Assembly (NCBI GenBank): GCA_001940995.1
Contig: MSHC01000031.1
Coordinates: forward strand, 30,465-94,464
Reading direction: 5' to 3'
Length of the DNA stretch: 64,000 bases
DNA from: Ruminococcus sp. Phil15
Lineage (GTDB): Bacteria > Bacillota > Clostridia > Oscillospirales > Ruminococcaceae
Shown: piece after piece, positions 9,059 through 19,019 of the stretch
Layout: every line of letters starts with the position of its first letter
How positions within the stretch are numbered: position 1 is the first letter of the stretch
The notes under the pieces: generated by a model
What the model was told of the DNA's origin: nothing
Databases searched by the model: none
Seen by the model: the letters and a program-made list of their open reading frames with translations, nothing else
Program-made: the position numbers and the translations under genes

Positions 9059-9706
9059 TTGAGTAAAAGTATGTACAGCCTTATACTGTCTGACGACATC
9101 GTTGAAAGGATTGACGTAAAGGCGAGGCGTATGGGTCTATCGAGAAGCGGTCTTATAAACCAGATACTTGCCGAGAGCCTTTCGGTCGTTACCCCTGAGC
9201 AGAGAATGAAGAGTATGTACGAGCTTATGCAAAAGCAGATGGAGTCGCTGAGCGATTCGTTCAAGGTCAGCATTGTGCCCGGAGAGAACGCCTTTTCTGC
9301 GGTAAGCTGGCTCAAATACAAGTACCTGCCTACCATACGCTACAACGTGCTTTTATATCGCAGGAAGGAACACATCGGGGAAATCCGTGCTATACTCAGG
9401 ACGCAGAACGCACAGCTTATGTCAGAGTTTCAAAGCTTCATAAAGCTGTGGCACAGCATAGAAACGGCAGTTTGCGGCAAGAATATTTCCTGTGAGCTGA
9501 AGAGCGGAATATACCGCAGGCTCATCGACCCACCGCAGGGCGAGATAGCTCCGCAGGAGACTTCGCAGAAAATCACCGACTACATAAATCTTTTCAACCG
9601 CTGCGTAAACAGGTTTATTTCAAGGGACTGCGATCTTGAGGAGGTTTGCTCAGAGATAACCGACGCATACGTTTTAGCATACAAAGACGGTAAGATATCA
9701 ATTTAA
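9059..9706 (+). CDS. Ribbon-helix-helix domain protein with uncharacterised C-terminal region
   Basis: A 215-residue soluble protein. Residues about 5-45 (YSLILSDDIVERIDVKARR, then MGLSRSGLINQILAES) have the pattern of a MetJ/Arc-type ribbon-helix-helix DNA-binding motif. The remaining 170 residues are mostly helical and match no family I recognise. The start is TTG at 9059, placed by AGAGGTGA 6-7 nt upstream. It precedes clpB by 63 nt with no terminator between, so it is likely cotranscribed and might regulate the unit; that is inference only. Confidence 0.75.
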   Translation: MSKSMYSLILSDDIVERIDVKARRMGLSRSGLINQILAESLSVVTPEQRMKSMYELMQKQMESLSDSFKVSIVPGENAFSAVSWLKYKYLPTIRYNVLLYRRKEHIGEIRAILRTQNAQLMSEFQSFIKLWHSIETAVCGKNISCELKSGIYRRLIDPPQGEIAPQETSQKITDYINLFNRCVNRFISRDCDLEEVCSEITDAYVLAYKDGKISI

Positions 9707-9769
9707 CAGAACAAAATTTCAGCGAAAAACCCATTCGACACGGACTTTCGCAAACGGAGGTAGATTTAA

Positions 9770-12367
9770 ATGAATGCACAGAATTTTACAAAAAAGTCGC
9801 TTGAGGCGATAAGCAATGCAAACTCTATTGCGACGGAATATCAGAGCAACCAGGTTGAGCAGGAGCATCTTTTCTATGCGCTAATAGACTCGCCTGACAG
9901 CCTTATTGCGCAGATATTAGACGGAATAGGAATATCCTCGCAGAAGCTTGCTGAGGACACCCTTTCCATTATCTCGCAGATGCCTAGAGTAACGGGTTCA
10001 GGCAGACCGCAGGGCTCGGTTTACGTCTCCACTATCGTAAACGAAAACCTGGTGCTGTCTGAAAAAATCGCAAAACAGATGAAGGACGAGTTTGTATCGG
10101 TCGAGCATATTATGCTCTCGATTTTTGAAAAGACATCTCAGAAGCTTTCCGAGCTGTTCTCAAAATACTCTCTTACAAAGGACAAGTTTATGGAACGTCT
10201 TGCAGATGTGAGGGGCAGTCAGCGTGTTACGACCGATACTCCTGAGGAAACCTATGATGTGCTTAAAAAGTACGGCTCCGACCTTGTTGAGCTTGCAAGA
10301 AAGCAGAAGCTTGACCCGGTAATCGGCAGGGACAGCGAGATCAGAAATGTTATAAGGATACTTTCACGAAAGACCAAAAACAATCCTGTACTCATCGGCG
10401 AACCGGGCGTCGGAAAGACGGCGATCGCCGAGGGCTTGGCTCTGAGAATTGTAAGAGGCGACGTGCCTAATAATCTTCGTGACAGGCAGGTTTTCTCGCT
10501 CGATATGGGTGCGCTTATTGCAGGCGCTAAGTATCAGGGCGAATTTGAAGAGCGACTCAAGGCTGTCCTTAATGCCATAAAGAAAAGCGAGGGCAGGATA
10601 ATCCTGTTCATAGACGAGCTGCACACTATCGTAGGCGCAGGCAAGAACGGCGGCGCTATGGACGCAGGCAATCTCTTAAAGCCTATGCTTGCAAGGGGCG
10701 AGCTTCACTGTATCGGCGCTACCACCCTTAACGAATACAGGCAGTACATCGAAAAAGATGCGGCGTTGGAAAGACGTTTCCAGCCTGTTATGGTAGACGA
10801 ACCGACTGTCGAGGACACGATTTCCATACTTCGTGGACTTAAAGAGCGTTACGAGGTTTATCACGGCGTTAAAATTCAGGACAACGCCATCATTGCGGCT
10901 TCTACCCTATCAAACAGATACATCACCGACAGATTTCTCCCCGATAAGGCAATCGACCTCATCGACGAGGCTTGCGCTATGATAAAGACCGAGATGGATT
11001 CAATGCCGACAGAGCTTGACGAGATTTCAAGACGAATTATGCAGGACGAAATCGAAGAAGCGGCGCTTAAAAAGGAAACCGACAAGCTGTCGCAGGAACA
11101 GCTTTCCGAGAAGCAGAAGGAGCTTTCGGAGCTGAGAAGCGAATTTAACGAGATGAGGGCAAAGTGGGAGAATGAAAAGAACGCTATTTCGTCCGTAAGA
11201 AAGCTTCGTGAGGAGATAGAGAGCGTAAATGCACAGATTGAAAAGGCACAGCGTGAATATGACCTTGAAAAAGCGGCGGAACTGAAATACGGCAGACTCC
11301 CTAAGCTTCAGTCAGACCTTGCGGAGCAGGAAAAGCTTGCTGAGGAAAGAAAGTCGCTCCTCCGTGACAGAGTTACAGAGGAGGAAATTGCGAGAATTAT
11401 ATGCCGCTGGACGGGCATTCCTGTTGCAAAGCTTATGGAGGGCGAGAGAGAAAAGCTTCTCTCTATGGAAAGCATACTTCACGAGCGTGTAATAGGACAA
11501 AATGAGGCAGTAACTAAAGTGTCGGAGGCTATTTTGCGTGCAAGGGCAGGAATAGCAAACCCAAACAGACCTGTCGGCTCATTCCTCTTTATGGGTCCTA
11601 CGGGCGTCGGTAAGACAGAGCTTGCAAAGGCTCTGGCACAGGCTCTTTTTGACGATGAGAAGAATATAGTAAGAATAGATATGAGCGAATATATGGAGAA
11701 ATTCTCCGTAAGCAGGCTCATAGGAGCGCCTCCGGGCTATGTAGGCTACGAGGAGGGCGGCCAGCTTACCGAGGCGGTAAGGAGAAAGCCATACTCGGTT
11801 ATTCTGTTCGATGAGATTGAAAAGGCGCACCCTGATGTTTTCAACGTGCTTTTACAGGTTCTCGATGACGGACGAATCACCGATTCGCAGGGCAGGACCG
11901 TTGATTTCAAGAACACGATTATCATTCTGACATCAAATCTCGGCTCTGACATTATTCTAAACGGTATTGAAAACGGAGAGATTACGGAAGATGCAAAGGA
12001 AAACGTAAACGCACTTCTCCGCAGGTCGTTCAGGCCTGAGTTTCTAAACAGGCTTGACGAAATTGTATTCTACAAGCCGCTTTCAAAGGACGAGATAGGC
12101 TCGATTGTGGACCTTATGCTAAAGGAGCTTTCCGACAGGCTTTCGCAGAAGCAGCTTTCTGTTTCTGTTACAGAAAACGCAAAGCAGGCTGTAATTGACG
12201 AGGGCTACGACTCGGTTTACGGCGCAAGACCGCTCAAGAGGCTTATTCAGCGAAAGATAGAAACGCTTATTGCACGTTCTATCATTGCAGACGACATAGC
12301 GCCGGACACGCTTCTTACGGTAGATTACAGCGGCGGCTCATACACGGTTTCAAAATCCTCCCTATAA
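9770..12367 (+). CDS. clpB: ATP-dependent disaggregase ClpB
   Basis: An 865-residue class I Clp/Hsp100 ATPase. In order: N-domain with two Clp_N repeats (1-150), first AAA+ module with Walker A GEPGVGKT (210-217) and [12 protein letters not shown], a coiled-coil middle domain (about 400-530, rich in Lys/Glu), and a second AAA+ module with GPTGVGKTE (near 609) and a C-terminal D2-small domain. The middle domain and the lack of a ClpP-binding loop support ClpB over ClpC. It rescues aggregated proteins together with DnaK. GGAGG precedes the ATG. A strong bidirectional terminator follows. Confidence 0.95.
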   Translation: MNAQNFTKKSLEAISNANSIATEYQSNQVEQEHLFYALIDSPDSLIAQILDGIGISSQKLAEDTLSIISQMPRVTGSGRPQGSVYVSTIVNENLVLSEKIAKQMKDEFVSVEHIMLSIFEKTSQKLSELFSKYSLTKDKFMERLADVRGSQRVTTDTPEETYDVLKKYGSDLVELARKQKLDPVIGRDSEIRNVIRILSRKTKNNPVLIGEPGVGKTAIAEGLALRIVRGDVPNNLRDRQVFSLDMGALIAGAKYQGEFEERLKAVLNAIKKSEGRIILFIDELHTIVGAGKNGGAMDAGNLLKPMLARGELHCIGATTLNEYRQYIEKDAALERRFQPVMVDEPTVEDTISILRGLKERYEVYHGVKIQDNAIIAASTLSNRYITDRFLPDKAIDLIDEACAMIKTEMDSMPTELDEISRRIMQDEIEEAALKKETDKLSQEQLSEKQKELSELRSEFNEMRAKWENEKNAISSVRKLREEIESVNAQIEKAQREYDLEKAAELKYGRLPKLQSDLAEQEKLAEERKSLLRDRVTEEEIARIICRWTGIPVAKLMEGEREKLLSMESILHERVIGQNEAVTKVSEAILRARAGIANPNRPVGSFLFMGPTGVGKTELAKALAQALFDDEKNIVRIDMSEYMEKFSVSRLIGAPPGYVGYEEGGQLTEAVRRKPYSVILFDEIEKAHPDVFNVLLQVLDDGRITDSQGRTVDFKNTIIILTSNLGSDIILNGIENGEITEDAKENVNALLRRSFRPEFLNRLDEIVFYKPLSKDEIGSIVDLMLKELSDRLSQKQLSVSVTENAKQAVIDEGYDSVYGARPLKRLIQRKIETLIARSIIADDIAPDTLLTVDYSGGSYTVSKSSL

Positions 12368-12372
12368 TACAA

Positions 12373-12416
12373 AAATATCCCGATAGCATTTTACTGCCGT
12401 CGGGATATTTATTTTC
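12373..12416. terminator. Bidirectional terminator between clpB and the pullulanase gene
   Basis: An 11-bp perfect stem (12373-12383 with 12400-12410), flanked by A runs and T runs, serves both convergent genes. Confidence 0.88.
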
Positions 12417-12423
12417 CGTGATT

Positions 12424-14445
12424 TTAAAACTCGCTTTTTATCATAAATTCTTCTCTATGCCTTGATCTAAGCTCATCTCTCGTAACTACCCTTTCCTTAT
12501 ACGCTTCAAAGACAACTGCGCTTATCGGAGGTATCGACACTCTGCTGCTGCTAAGCGGGAAGTTGTAGCTCTTGGCGTCCGGCGACAGTCTTACAAAGAA
12601 ACAACCCTCAGGAAGCGTAAGACCGCTCGGCTCCTTGCAGGGGTTTATTGCAACCACAAGGCACTTGCTTCCGTCCTCCAGCTTATATGCGATCGTGCTG
12701 TTTATGTCGGTAGGTAAAAACATGAGCTTTTCTCTTATCTCGTCGGCTGTGCGCAGGCGGAAAAGAGGATTGTCACGTCTTAATCTTACAAGCTCACGGC
12801 AATACTTGAACACGTCGTACTGCTCTAGCTTTCTTTGCCACTTTATGCTGTTGGTAAAGTCGGGGGATTTGTAGCTGTTTTCGTCATAACGCTCGTGGAT
12901 TGCCTGCGGCTCGTCAAGGAGCGGCTTCGGCTTGCTTCTCATAAAGTCCTGTCCCAGCTGTAAGAACGGCACTCCCTGCGCCAAAAGCACAAGCGCCAAT
13001 GAGAGCTTATGTGCGCTCTTCTTTTCTTCCTCGGTGTAATCGCCGCAGGAAATGAGGATTTTATCCCACATTGTCCAGTTATCGTGAGCCTCGCAATAAT
13101 TTATCGTCTGGTGCGGCTCTGTCGCCCATGCGGCTTCGTCATAGCCGTTTACTCCGCTGTGCTTTACAGACCCTGCAAGTCCACGCTTTATGATTTCGGT
13201 AAGGTCGGTGTTCCCTCCGACATAACCTCTTTTATATACGTCGAATGTATTGCCCTTTATTGCGTCTCTGAAATTGTCGTTGAACACTCCTACCCTGTCG
13301 AACGCTCCTATGTTCCACTTGACACACCTTTCGCCCTCAGGGATTGCACACTCTCCTCCTGACCAGCCCTCCCCGTACATCATAACGTACGGGGAAAGCT
13401 TTAAAAGCTCGTCACGGATAATATTTATAGTTTCGCAGTCAAGGACAGCCATAAGGTCGAAGCGGAAGCCGTCCAGCTTATATTCGTTCGCCCAATAGAG
13501 GACAGAATCGACGATATATCTTCTTACCATTGCGTGTTCTGAGGCAATTTCGTTTCCTACTCCTGAGCCGTTTGAGAAGCTGCCGTCCTCTTTAAGCCTA
13601 TGGTAATAATACGGAACAGAAATCTGGAAATCCGATTTTTCGGTAAAATAGGTATGGTTATACACAACGTCCATAATTACGCCTATGCCGTTTTTATGAA
13701 GCTCCATAACGAGCGTTTTAAGCTCCTTTACCCGTGAAACGGGATTTTCTGCGTCTGTTGAATACGAACCCTCCGGGCAGTTATAATTTTTAGGGTCATA
13801 ACCCCAATTATACTCGTTGTTATACGGCTTTTCCTCATCGACTGAAACAAAGTCGTATATCGGGAGAAGCTGGACGTGCGTTACGCCAAGCTCTTTAAGG
13901 TGGGCAAGTCCTACTGTAACGCCATTTTCGATAAGCCCGTCCTGTGCCATACCGAGGAATTTTCCTCTGTACGCAAGCTTTACTCCGCCTGACTCGTCTA
14001 TTGAGAAGTCCCTGATATGGCACTCGTAGATTATGGCGTCGCAGGGATGCTCGATATTCGGCCTTGGCACCAAGTCAAAGCCGTATGGGGTAGCTTTTTT
14101 CATATCTATGATTGCGCTTCGCTTGCCGTTTACTCCGCAGCTTCTTGCGTAGAGATCGCAGGCTTCATAGTATTTTGAGTACTCAAATTCATAGACATAG
14201 GTATAGAAACAGCCCTCTAAGCTTCTGAGAATTTCGACCTGCCAGCAGCCTGTCCAATGCCTTTCCATAGGAAGAGTTTCTATAAGGTTGTTTCCCTTTC
14301 CGTCTGCATAGACTCTTAAATAGACACCTGTTGCGACCGGCGACCAGGTGCGGAATATTGTTTTATCCTCTGTCAGCTCTACGCCGAGAGGTCCGCCGTA
14401 ATAGTTATCACTGTCAAATTTCTTTATATCTGTAATCGGGTTCAT
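12424..14445 (-). CDS. pulA: Type I pullulanase (GH13)
   Basis: A 673-residue glycoside hydrolase with an N-terminal CBM48-like module (about 1-110) and a GH13 catalytic barrel. The type I signature YNWGYDP is present. Catalytic residues are visible: nucleophile Asp in FRFDLMAVLD, acid/base Glu in MYGEGWSGG, and the third carboxylate in EAHDNW. It hydrolyses alpha-1,6 branches of pullulan, starch and glycogen. There is no signal peptide, so it probably acts in the cytosol on glycogen or imported maltodextrins. It is the last gene of a close-packed minus-strand series, 29 nt after the MraY-like gene. Confidence 0.93.
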   Translation of the reverse strand: MNPITDIKKFDSDNYYGGPLGVELTEDKTIFRTWSPVATGVYLRVYADGKGNNLIETLPMERHWTGCWQVEILRSLEGCFYTYVYEFEYSKYYEACDLYARSCGVNGKRSAIIDMKKATPYGFDLVPRPNIEHPCDAIIYECHIRDFSIDESGGVKLAYRGKFLGMAQDGLIENGVTVGLAHLKELGVTHVQLLPIYDFVSVDEEKPYNNEYNWGYDPKNYNCPEGSYSTDAENPVSRVKELKTLVMELHKNGIGVIMDVVYNHTYFTEKSDFQISVPYYYHRLKEDGSFSNGSGVGNEIASEHAMVRRYIVDSVLYWANEYKLDGFRFDLMAVLDCETINIIRDELLKLSPYVMMYGEGWSGGECAIPEGERCVKWNIGAFDRVGVFNDNFRDAIKGNTFDVYKRGYVGGNTDLTEIIKRGLAGSVKHSGVNGYDEAAWATEPHQTINYCEAHDNWTMWDKILISCGDYTEEEKKSAHKLSLALVLLAQGVPFLQLGQDFMRSKPKPLLDEPQAIHERYDENSYKSPDFTNSIKWQRKLEQYDVFKYCRELVRLRRDNPLFRLRTADEIREKLMFLPTDINSTIAYKLEDGSKCLVVAINPCKEPSGLTLPEGCFFVRLSPDAKSYNFPLSSSRVSIPPISAVVFEAYKERVVTRDELRSRHREEFMIKSEF

Positions 14446-14474
14446 TGGTAATAAAAACGTCCTTTAAATTATAA

Positions 14475-15443
14475 TCAGAAATAGAATACTCCTAATGTTA
14501 CAAGAGAAATTATCGCCTGTATGATTGAGAGCCGGAACACGATCTGCGTAGGCGACCAGCCTGAATTTTTCCTTAAATGGTCGTGGATAGGAGTTCTTAT
14601 ATTCTTCATAAAGCCCTTGAGTCTTAAAAACTTTATGCAGGAAATTTTAACAAGTGATGCTCCGCCGTCAACGATAAGCATAAGGCAAATCGGGATAAAG
14701 AGCAGAGGTCTTGCGGTTTTCATCATAGCAACGGCGAGCATGACGCCAATGGCTCTTGAACCTGCGTCGCCCATTAGCATACCGCTTGGGTTTGCATTAT
14801 ACCAGAGATATGCCACGATACAGAGCGTCATAATGACGAGCATTGAGGTAAAGCCTTTATCAGCTGCTCCCGATGTCCAAAGGACGGCTGCAACTGTCGT
14901 GAGCGATAAGATACTTAGTGTTCCGCAGAGACCGTCCACGCCGTCCGAACAGTTTGTTACATTTATGCTGAACCAGACTAGAGCGGCGCCGAGCGCTATA
15001 TACAAAGCAGGCGGTATATCAAAGCTCATACCGAGGATCGTTGTAGCCTTAACAGAATCCTTATTGAAATACCAATAGGTAGAGGACATAGAAACTGCGA
15101 TAACGAGGTCTAAAAGTCCTTTCTTGACTCTGCCCCAAGGCACCTTTGCGGAGTCGTCCAGAAAACCGCTGAGCATTGAGAGATATATACCGCAGAGGTA
15201 AATTATCCTTTCGATGTTCATAGGCACAAATAATGCGCAGAGAAGCGCAAAGGCAGTTATAAATATAACGCCTGCGCCTGTCGGCTTACCTGCGGATTTC
15301 TGACCGTCTATTGCAAAGTCCTTACCATGATCTCTCGGGAGGACTCCTTTAAGTCCGCTCAGAGCGGCAAACGGAAGAAAGAATCCGAGCAGGAGTGCAA
15401 GAATTACTGTTACTTTATCGTTATCAACTATGCTATACAGCAT
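14475..15443 (-). CDS. MraY-like phospho-sugar:polyprenyl-phosphate transferase (paralogue)
   Basis: A 322-residue polytopic membrane protein with about ten helices. MraY/WecA family motifs are present: FLDDSAK (Mg-binding Asp pair), NCSDGVDGL, MGDAGSRAIG, and a cytosolic loop TPIHDHLRKNSGWSP. Canonical MraY has HHH in that last loop; here the middle His is Asp. It also lies outside any division/cell-wall cluster, next to pullulanase and a nucleoside kinase, so a dedicated paralogue is likelier than the main lipid I synthase. The expected reaction is transfer of a sugar-1-phosphate from a UDP-sugar to undecaprenyl phosphate; the sugar is unknown. Confidence 0.82.
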   Translation of the reverse strand: MLYSIVDNDKVTVILALLLGFFLPFAALSGLKGVLPRDHGKDFAIDGQKSAGKPTGAGVIFITAFALLCALFVPMNIERIIYLCGIYLSMLSGFLDDSAKVPWGRVKKGLLDLVIAVSMSSTYWYFNKDSVKATTILGMSFDIPPALYIALGAALVWFSINVTNCSDGVDGLCGTLSILSLTTVAAVLWTSGAADKGFTSMLVIMTLCIVAYLWYNANPSGMLMGDAGSRAIGVMLAVAMMKTARPLLFIPICLMLIVDGGASLVKISCIKFLRLKGFMKNIRTPIHDHLRKNSGWSPTQIVFRLSIIQAIISLVTLGVFYF

Positions 15444-15475
15444 ACAATCTGTCCTTTCTACTACCGGAATTTAAC

Positions 15476-16414
15476 TTAATAGGTCATTGAACCGCCGCCG
15501 ATAAATTCTCTGATAAGCGAGCTATCGGGGATAAGCTCCGTGCCAAGCGGTTCTGTTTCGGACAGCACCTTTACCATATCGGCAAAGTTATCAAAGCCTG
15601 CGTAGCCGTCCTTTACTCCAAGAAGCTCTTCATAAAGGAGAGTCTTGAACACGGCAGGCTCATATCCCATAAAGGAATCTATCTGGAATTTTGCATTGTT
15701 CTTGAACGGGAGTATGTATTTGCTTGCGCCGTTTTCAACGCTTTTATATCTTGCCATACTCTCGGCAAAGCTTCTCGCTCTGTGAATTCTGTCACGGTTA
15801 AGCCTTCTCATAAGACGGATTTTTGACGGATGAAGAAGCGTTCCGTCGGAGGCTTCGATTCTTGTTCTCACGCTTATATAAATTCCGCAGGCAAACTCGG
15901 CAGACTTTCCTGTTACAAGCGGATTGAGGGCGTGTATTCCCTCCATAATGACAAGCTCGCCCGGCTTTCTCTTAAAAATCCTGCCCGATTTTCCGCTCGT
16001 CTGCGTTGCGAAGTTAAAGCATGGAAGCTCGACAGCCTCGCAGTTTGCAATCTTCATAAGGTGGTCGCTGAGAAGTTCAATATCGACCCTGTAAGGCGAC
16101 TCGTAGTCGATAACCCCGTCTGCGTCCTTTGCCATTTCGTTTTTATCGCAGGTGAGAAAGTAGTCGTCCATGGCGATTGCGTGGGTTTCCACTCCCATTC
16201 TGTCAAGTATCTGTTCAATTCTCATTGAGGTCGTGGTCTTTCCGCTTCCCGACGGACCGGACAAAAGAATGACCGGATTATCCGAGGTATGCCTGTTAAG
16301 GGAAACTGCTATTTTCTCGATATCCTCCATATAGAGCTTTTCTCGCTCCTCTACGAATGCCTTTGCATCAAACTTGATACGCTCGTTAATTTCTTCGACA
16401 CTTAATATTTTCAT
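15476..16414 (-). CDS. Uridine kinase-like nucleoside kinase (P-loop)
   Basis: A 312-residue cytosolic protein of the phosphoribulokinase/uridine kinase family. The Walker A motif GPSGSGKTT begins at residue 53; MDDYFLT and the VIMEGIHALNP segment follow, and RRLNRDRIHRARSF resembles the lid region. An N-terminal extension of about 45 residues precedes the kinase core, as in clostridial nucleoside kinases fused to partial threonyl-tRNA-synthetase-like domains, although that domain is absent here. It starts 14 nt after the stop of the upstream nuclease gene. The substrate is probably a pyrimidine nucleoside, but not proven. Confidence 0.83.
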   Translation of the reverse strand: MKILSVEEINERIKFDAKAFVEEREKLYMEDIEKIAVSLNRHTSDNPVILLSGPSGSGKTTTSMRIEQILDRMGVETHAIAMDDYFLTCDKNEMAKDADGVIDYESPYRVDIELLSDHLMKIANCEAVELPCFNFATQTSGKSGRIFKRKPGELVIMEGIHALNPLVTGKSAEFACGIYISVRTRIEASDGTLLHPSKIRLMRRLNRDRIHRARSFAESMARYKSVENGASKYILPFKNNAKFQIDSFMGYEPAVFKTLLYEELLGVKDGYAGFDNFADMVKVLSETEPLGTELIPDSSLIREFIGGGSMTY

Positions 16415-16428
16415 CTTCTCACTCCCCT

Positions 16429-18030
16429 TTATTCAAATTTATCACATATATCGTTTATCCTGTCGGTTAGTCTTGCTAAATCCTTGTTAGCCCTGCCCTG
16501 CGCACCCCTGATAAGCTTTGTGAGCCTGTCAAGCGCAGAGAGAAGTCTTGCGTAGACGCTGTTATTACCGATATTCTCGTTATCACTTGTCTTTTTTTCA
16601 ATCGGGACAGGCTGTGTTTCTTCGATAAACTCTCCTGTAGCAATATCAAAGCTCGTTCCGCTGCAAGGTGCGTAGGCGTTAGCGGAAAGCTCGGTTTTAA
16701 GCGTATTCACGAACGCTTCTGCGGCGTCGTTTTCGCCGTGGTTTACAAAAATCCTTTTTGGAGTATTTCCGAATGCTCTCGCCCATTCGATAAGTCCGTC
16801 AAGGTCTGCGTGTCCGCTTATGCCGTTCAGTCTTACGATTTCGGCTCTTACTATTACTTCCTCGCCAAACAGCTTGACCTTTTCCGCACCGTCGAGCAGA
16901 GAACGTCCCAGCGTATTATATGCCTGATAGCCTGCAAACATTACTGTGTTTTCTTCTCTCCAGAGGTTGTGCTTCAGGTGGTGCTTGATTCTGCCTGCCT
17001 CGCACATACCGCTTGCGGATATAATAATTTTTGGCTCTTTGTCAAAGTTAATCATCTTTGACTCGTCAGAAGTTACCGCAACGGTAAGTCCGTCAAAAAC
17101 GATCGGGTCGATACCGCTGTGCACATACCTGAGTGCTTCCTCGTCAAAGCAGCTTTCCTTATTTTGGGAAAAGACCTTTGTTGCTTCTATTGCGAGCGGA
17201 CTGTCGATATATACCTTAAAATTCTTTTTATCGACAAGTCCCCTGTCCTTGATTTTCTTAATAAAGTAAAGAATTTCCTGTGTTCTGCCTACCGCAAATG
17301 ACGGAATAACAAGGTTACCGCCTCTTGCGAAGGTTCTGTTTATGATTGAGGCAAGCTCTGTTTCGTAGTCGTCGGGGACAGTATGCCTCCTGTCGCCGTA
17401 GGTTGACTCCATTACGACATAATCCGCCTCGCTTATGTACTGCGGGTCTCTGATAAGCGGCTGGTTGAAATTTCCGATATCTCCTGAGAAAACAAGCTTT
17501 CTTGTTATGCCGTTTTCGGTGAGCCAGACCTCGATTGATGACGAGCCTAAGAGGTGACCTGCGTCCACAAATCTTACCGTGACGCCTTCTGATATCTCGC
17601 ACTTTTCATCATAGTTATGCGGAACAAAGCACTTTATCGCTTCCTCTGCATCTGCGATAGTGTAGAGGGGGGTAAGCTCGGTCTTACCCTTACGTTTATT
17701 CTTGCGGCTTCTCCATTCTGCTTCAAACTCCTGGATATGGGCAGAGTCGCGGAGCATTATCGAGCAGAGGTTTGCCGTCGCTTTTGTTGAGTGGATTTTG
17801 CCGCTAAAGCCGCCTGCGCTGAGCAGCGGAAGAAGTCCCGAATGGTCGACGTGAGCGTGTGTTAAAAGCACGAAATCAATTTCAGACGGCGCACAAGGGA
17901 TTTTTGCATTTTCGTACATATTCTTGCCCTGTTCCATACCGAAATCAACAAGAAATCTCTTTCCTGCGGCTTCAATATAGGTACAGCTTCCCGTAACTTC
18001 ACGGCAAGCGCCGATAAATACCATTTTCAT
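16429..18030 (-). CDS. Beta-CASP metallo-beta-lactamase-fold RNA-processing nuclease
   Basis: A 533-residue protein related to the CPSF73-like/YsgK group. The metal motif HAHVDHSG (from residue 58), a second metal His in DAGHLLGSS, and SGDIGNF make up the metallo-beta-lactamase core. The beta-CASP insertion is marked by PSFAVGRTQE, and the RMMBL segment by GISGHADLDG. A C-terminal tail of about 70 charged residues is lineage-specific. The family cleaves RNA endonucleolytically or as 5' exonucleases. It leads the series with the nucleoside kinase, MraY-like and pullulanase genes. DNA or other hydrolase activity is not excluded. Confidence 0.88.
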   Translation of the reverse strand: MKMVFIGACREVTGSCTYIEAAGKRFLVDFGMEQGKNMYENAKIPCAPSEIDFVLLTHAHVDHSGLLPLLSAGGFSGKIHSTKATANLCSIMLRDSAHIQEFEAEWRSRKNKRKGKTELTPLYTIADAEEAIKCFVPHNYDEKCEISEGVTVRFVDAGHLLGSSSIEVWLTENGITRKLVFSGDIGNFNQPLIRDPQYISEADYVVMESTYGDRRHTVPDDYETELASIINRTFARGGNLVIPSFAVGRTQEILYFIKKIKDRGLVDKKNFKVYIDSPLAIEATKVFSQNKESCFDEEALRYVHSGIDPIVFDGLTVAVTSDESKMINFDKEPKIIISASGMCEAGRIKHHLKHNLWREENTVMFAGYQAYNTLGRSLLDGAEKVKLFGEEVIVRAEIVRLNGISGHADLDGLIEWARAFGNTPKRIFVNHGENDAAEAFVNTLKTELSANAYAPCSGTSFDIATGEFIEETQPVPIEKKTSDNENIGNNSVYARLLSALDRLTKLIRGAQGRANKDLARLTDRINDICDKFE

Positions 18031-18140
18031 AAGGCAGTTTTCCTTTCACCAGCCGTTTTACGGCATAGATATACAGTATGTATTATACCATATTTTGCCC
18101 CTTAAATCAACTGTATTTTACGATAAATTGCTACTGCTGC

Positions 18141-18180
18141 AAAAGAAAAACGGACGCCTCGGATAACCCGAAACGTCCGC
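18141..18180 (-). terminator. Terminator after the ferredoxin gene
   Basis: CGGACG-CCTCGG (18151-18162) pairs with CCGAAA-CGTCCG across a short loop. On the minus strand it is followed by TTTTTCTTTT. Confidence 0.8.
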
Positions 18181-18196
18181 ACTATGTATCCTATGA

Positions 18197-18403
<207 letters not shown>

Positions 18404-18460
18404 CTACTCATACTTATATGATACCATAATTTTTGAAAAAAGCAAGTGTTTTTGCAAAAA

Positions 18461-18895
18461 TTATTTCTCACCAAATAAATCTCCGGAATTTAGCAGAATA
18501 AATCCCTTTTCTTTAAGCACTTTTGACGCAAAATCATTGTCGGCAACCCTGAGCATAACGTATGCCTTTTCCGCCTCACGGCTTACGAATGCATACATAT
18601 ACTCAACGCCGATGTTGTCTGCGTAAAGCGCTTCCATAACTGCTGCAAGTCCGCCCGGCTTATCGTCAAGACCTACTGCAAGCACTTTTGTCGTTGTTGC
18701 GGAAAAATTGTTTTCCTCAAGTATCTTCATAGCCTTTTCGGTGTCGTTTACTACAATTCTGAGGATACCGAAGTCTGTTGTGTCAGCAAGCGACATAGCA
18801 CGAATGTCTATTCCGCCGTTGCCAAGAAGTCTTGTTACCGCCGATATTTTACCTGCACGGTTTTCCATAAATACAGAAATCTGCTTAACTGCCAT
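18461..18895 (-). CDS. Tandem ACT domain amino-acid-binding protein
   Basis: A 144-residue protein made of two ACT domains (QISVFMENRAGKISAVTRL at the start, then LDDKPGGLAAVMEAL near residue 75). Stand-alone tandem ACT proteins of this kind are usually found next to paaK-type ligases in anaerobes and probably sense aromatic or branched-chain amino acids. The ATG at 18895 has GGGGGA about 8 nt upstream and matches the family start; the longer reading is not supported. Last gene of the ior-paaK set; the 124-nt gap before it includes a small hairpin, so it may be differentially expressed. Confidence 0.87.
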   Translation of the reverse strand: MAVKQISVFMENRAGKISAVTRLLGNGGIDIRAMSLADTTDFGILRIVVNDTEKAMKILEENNFSATTTKVLAVGLDDKPGGLAAVMEALYADNIGVEYMYAFVSREAEKAYVMLRVADNDFASKVLKEKGFILLNSGDLFGEK

Positions 18896-19019
18896 AATAG
18901 TTTCCCCCATTCGATTATTTGATATTTGGCTGCTGTGGCACACGGCGCACTGTTCCCTCCGCCTCATGAGTCGGCATTAAGCGCCGATATGCAGGGAAAA
19001 TGCCCGTGACAGCCTTCAG

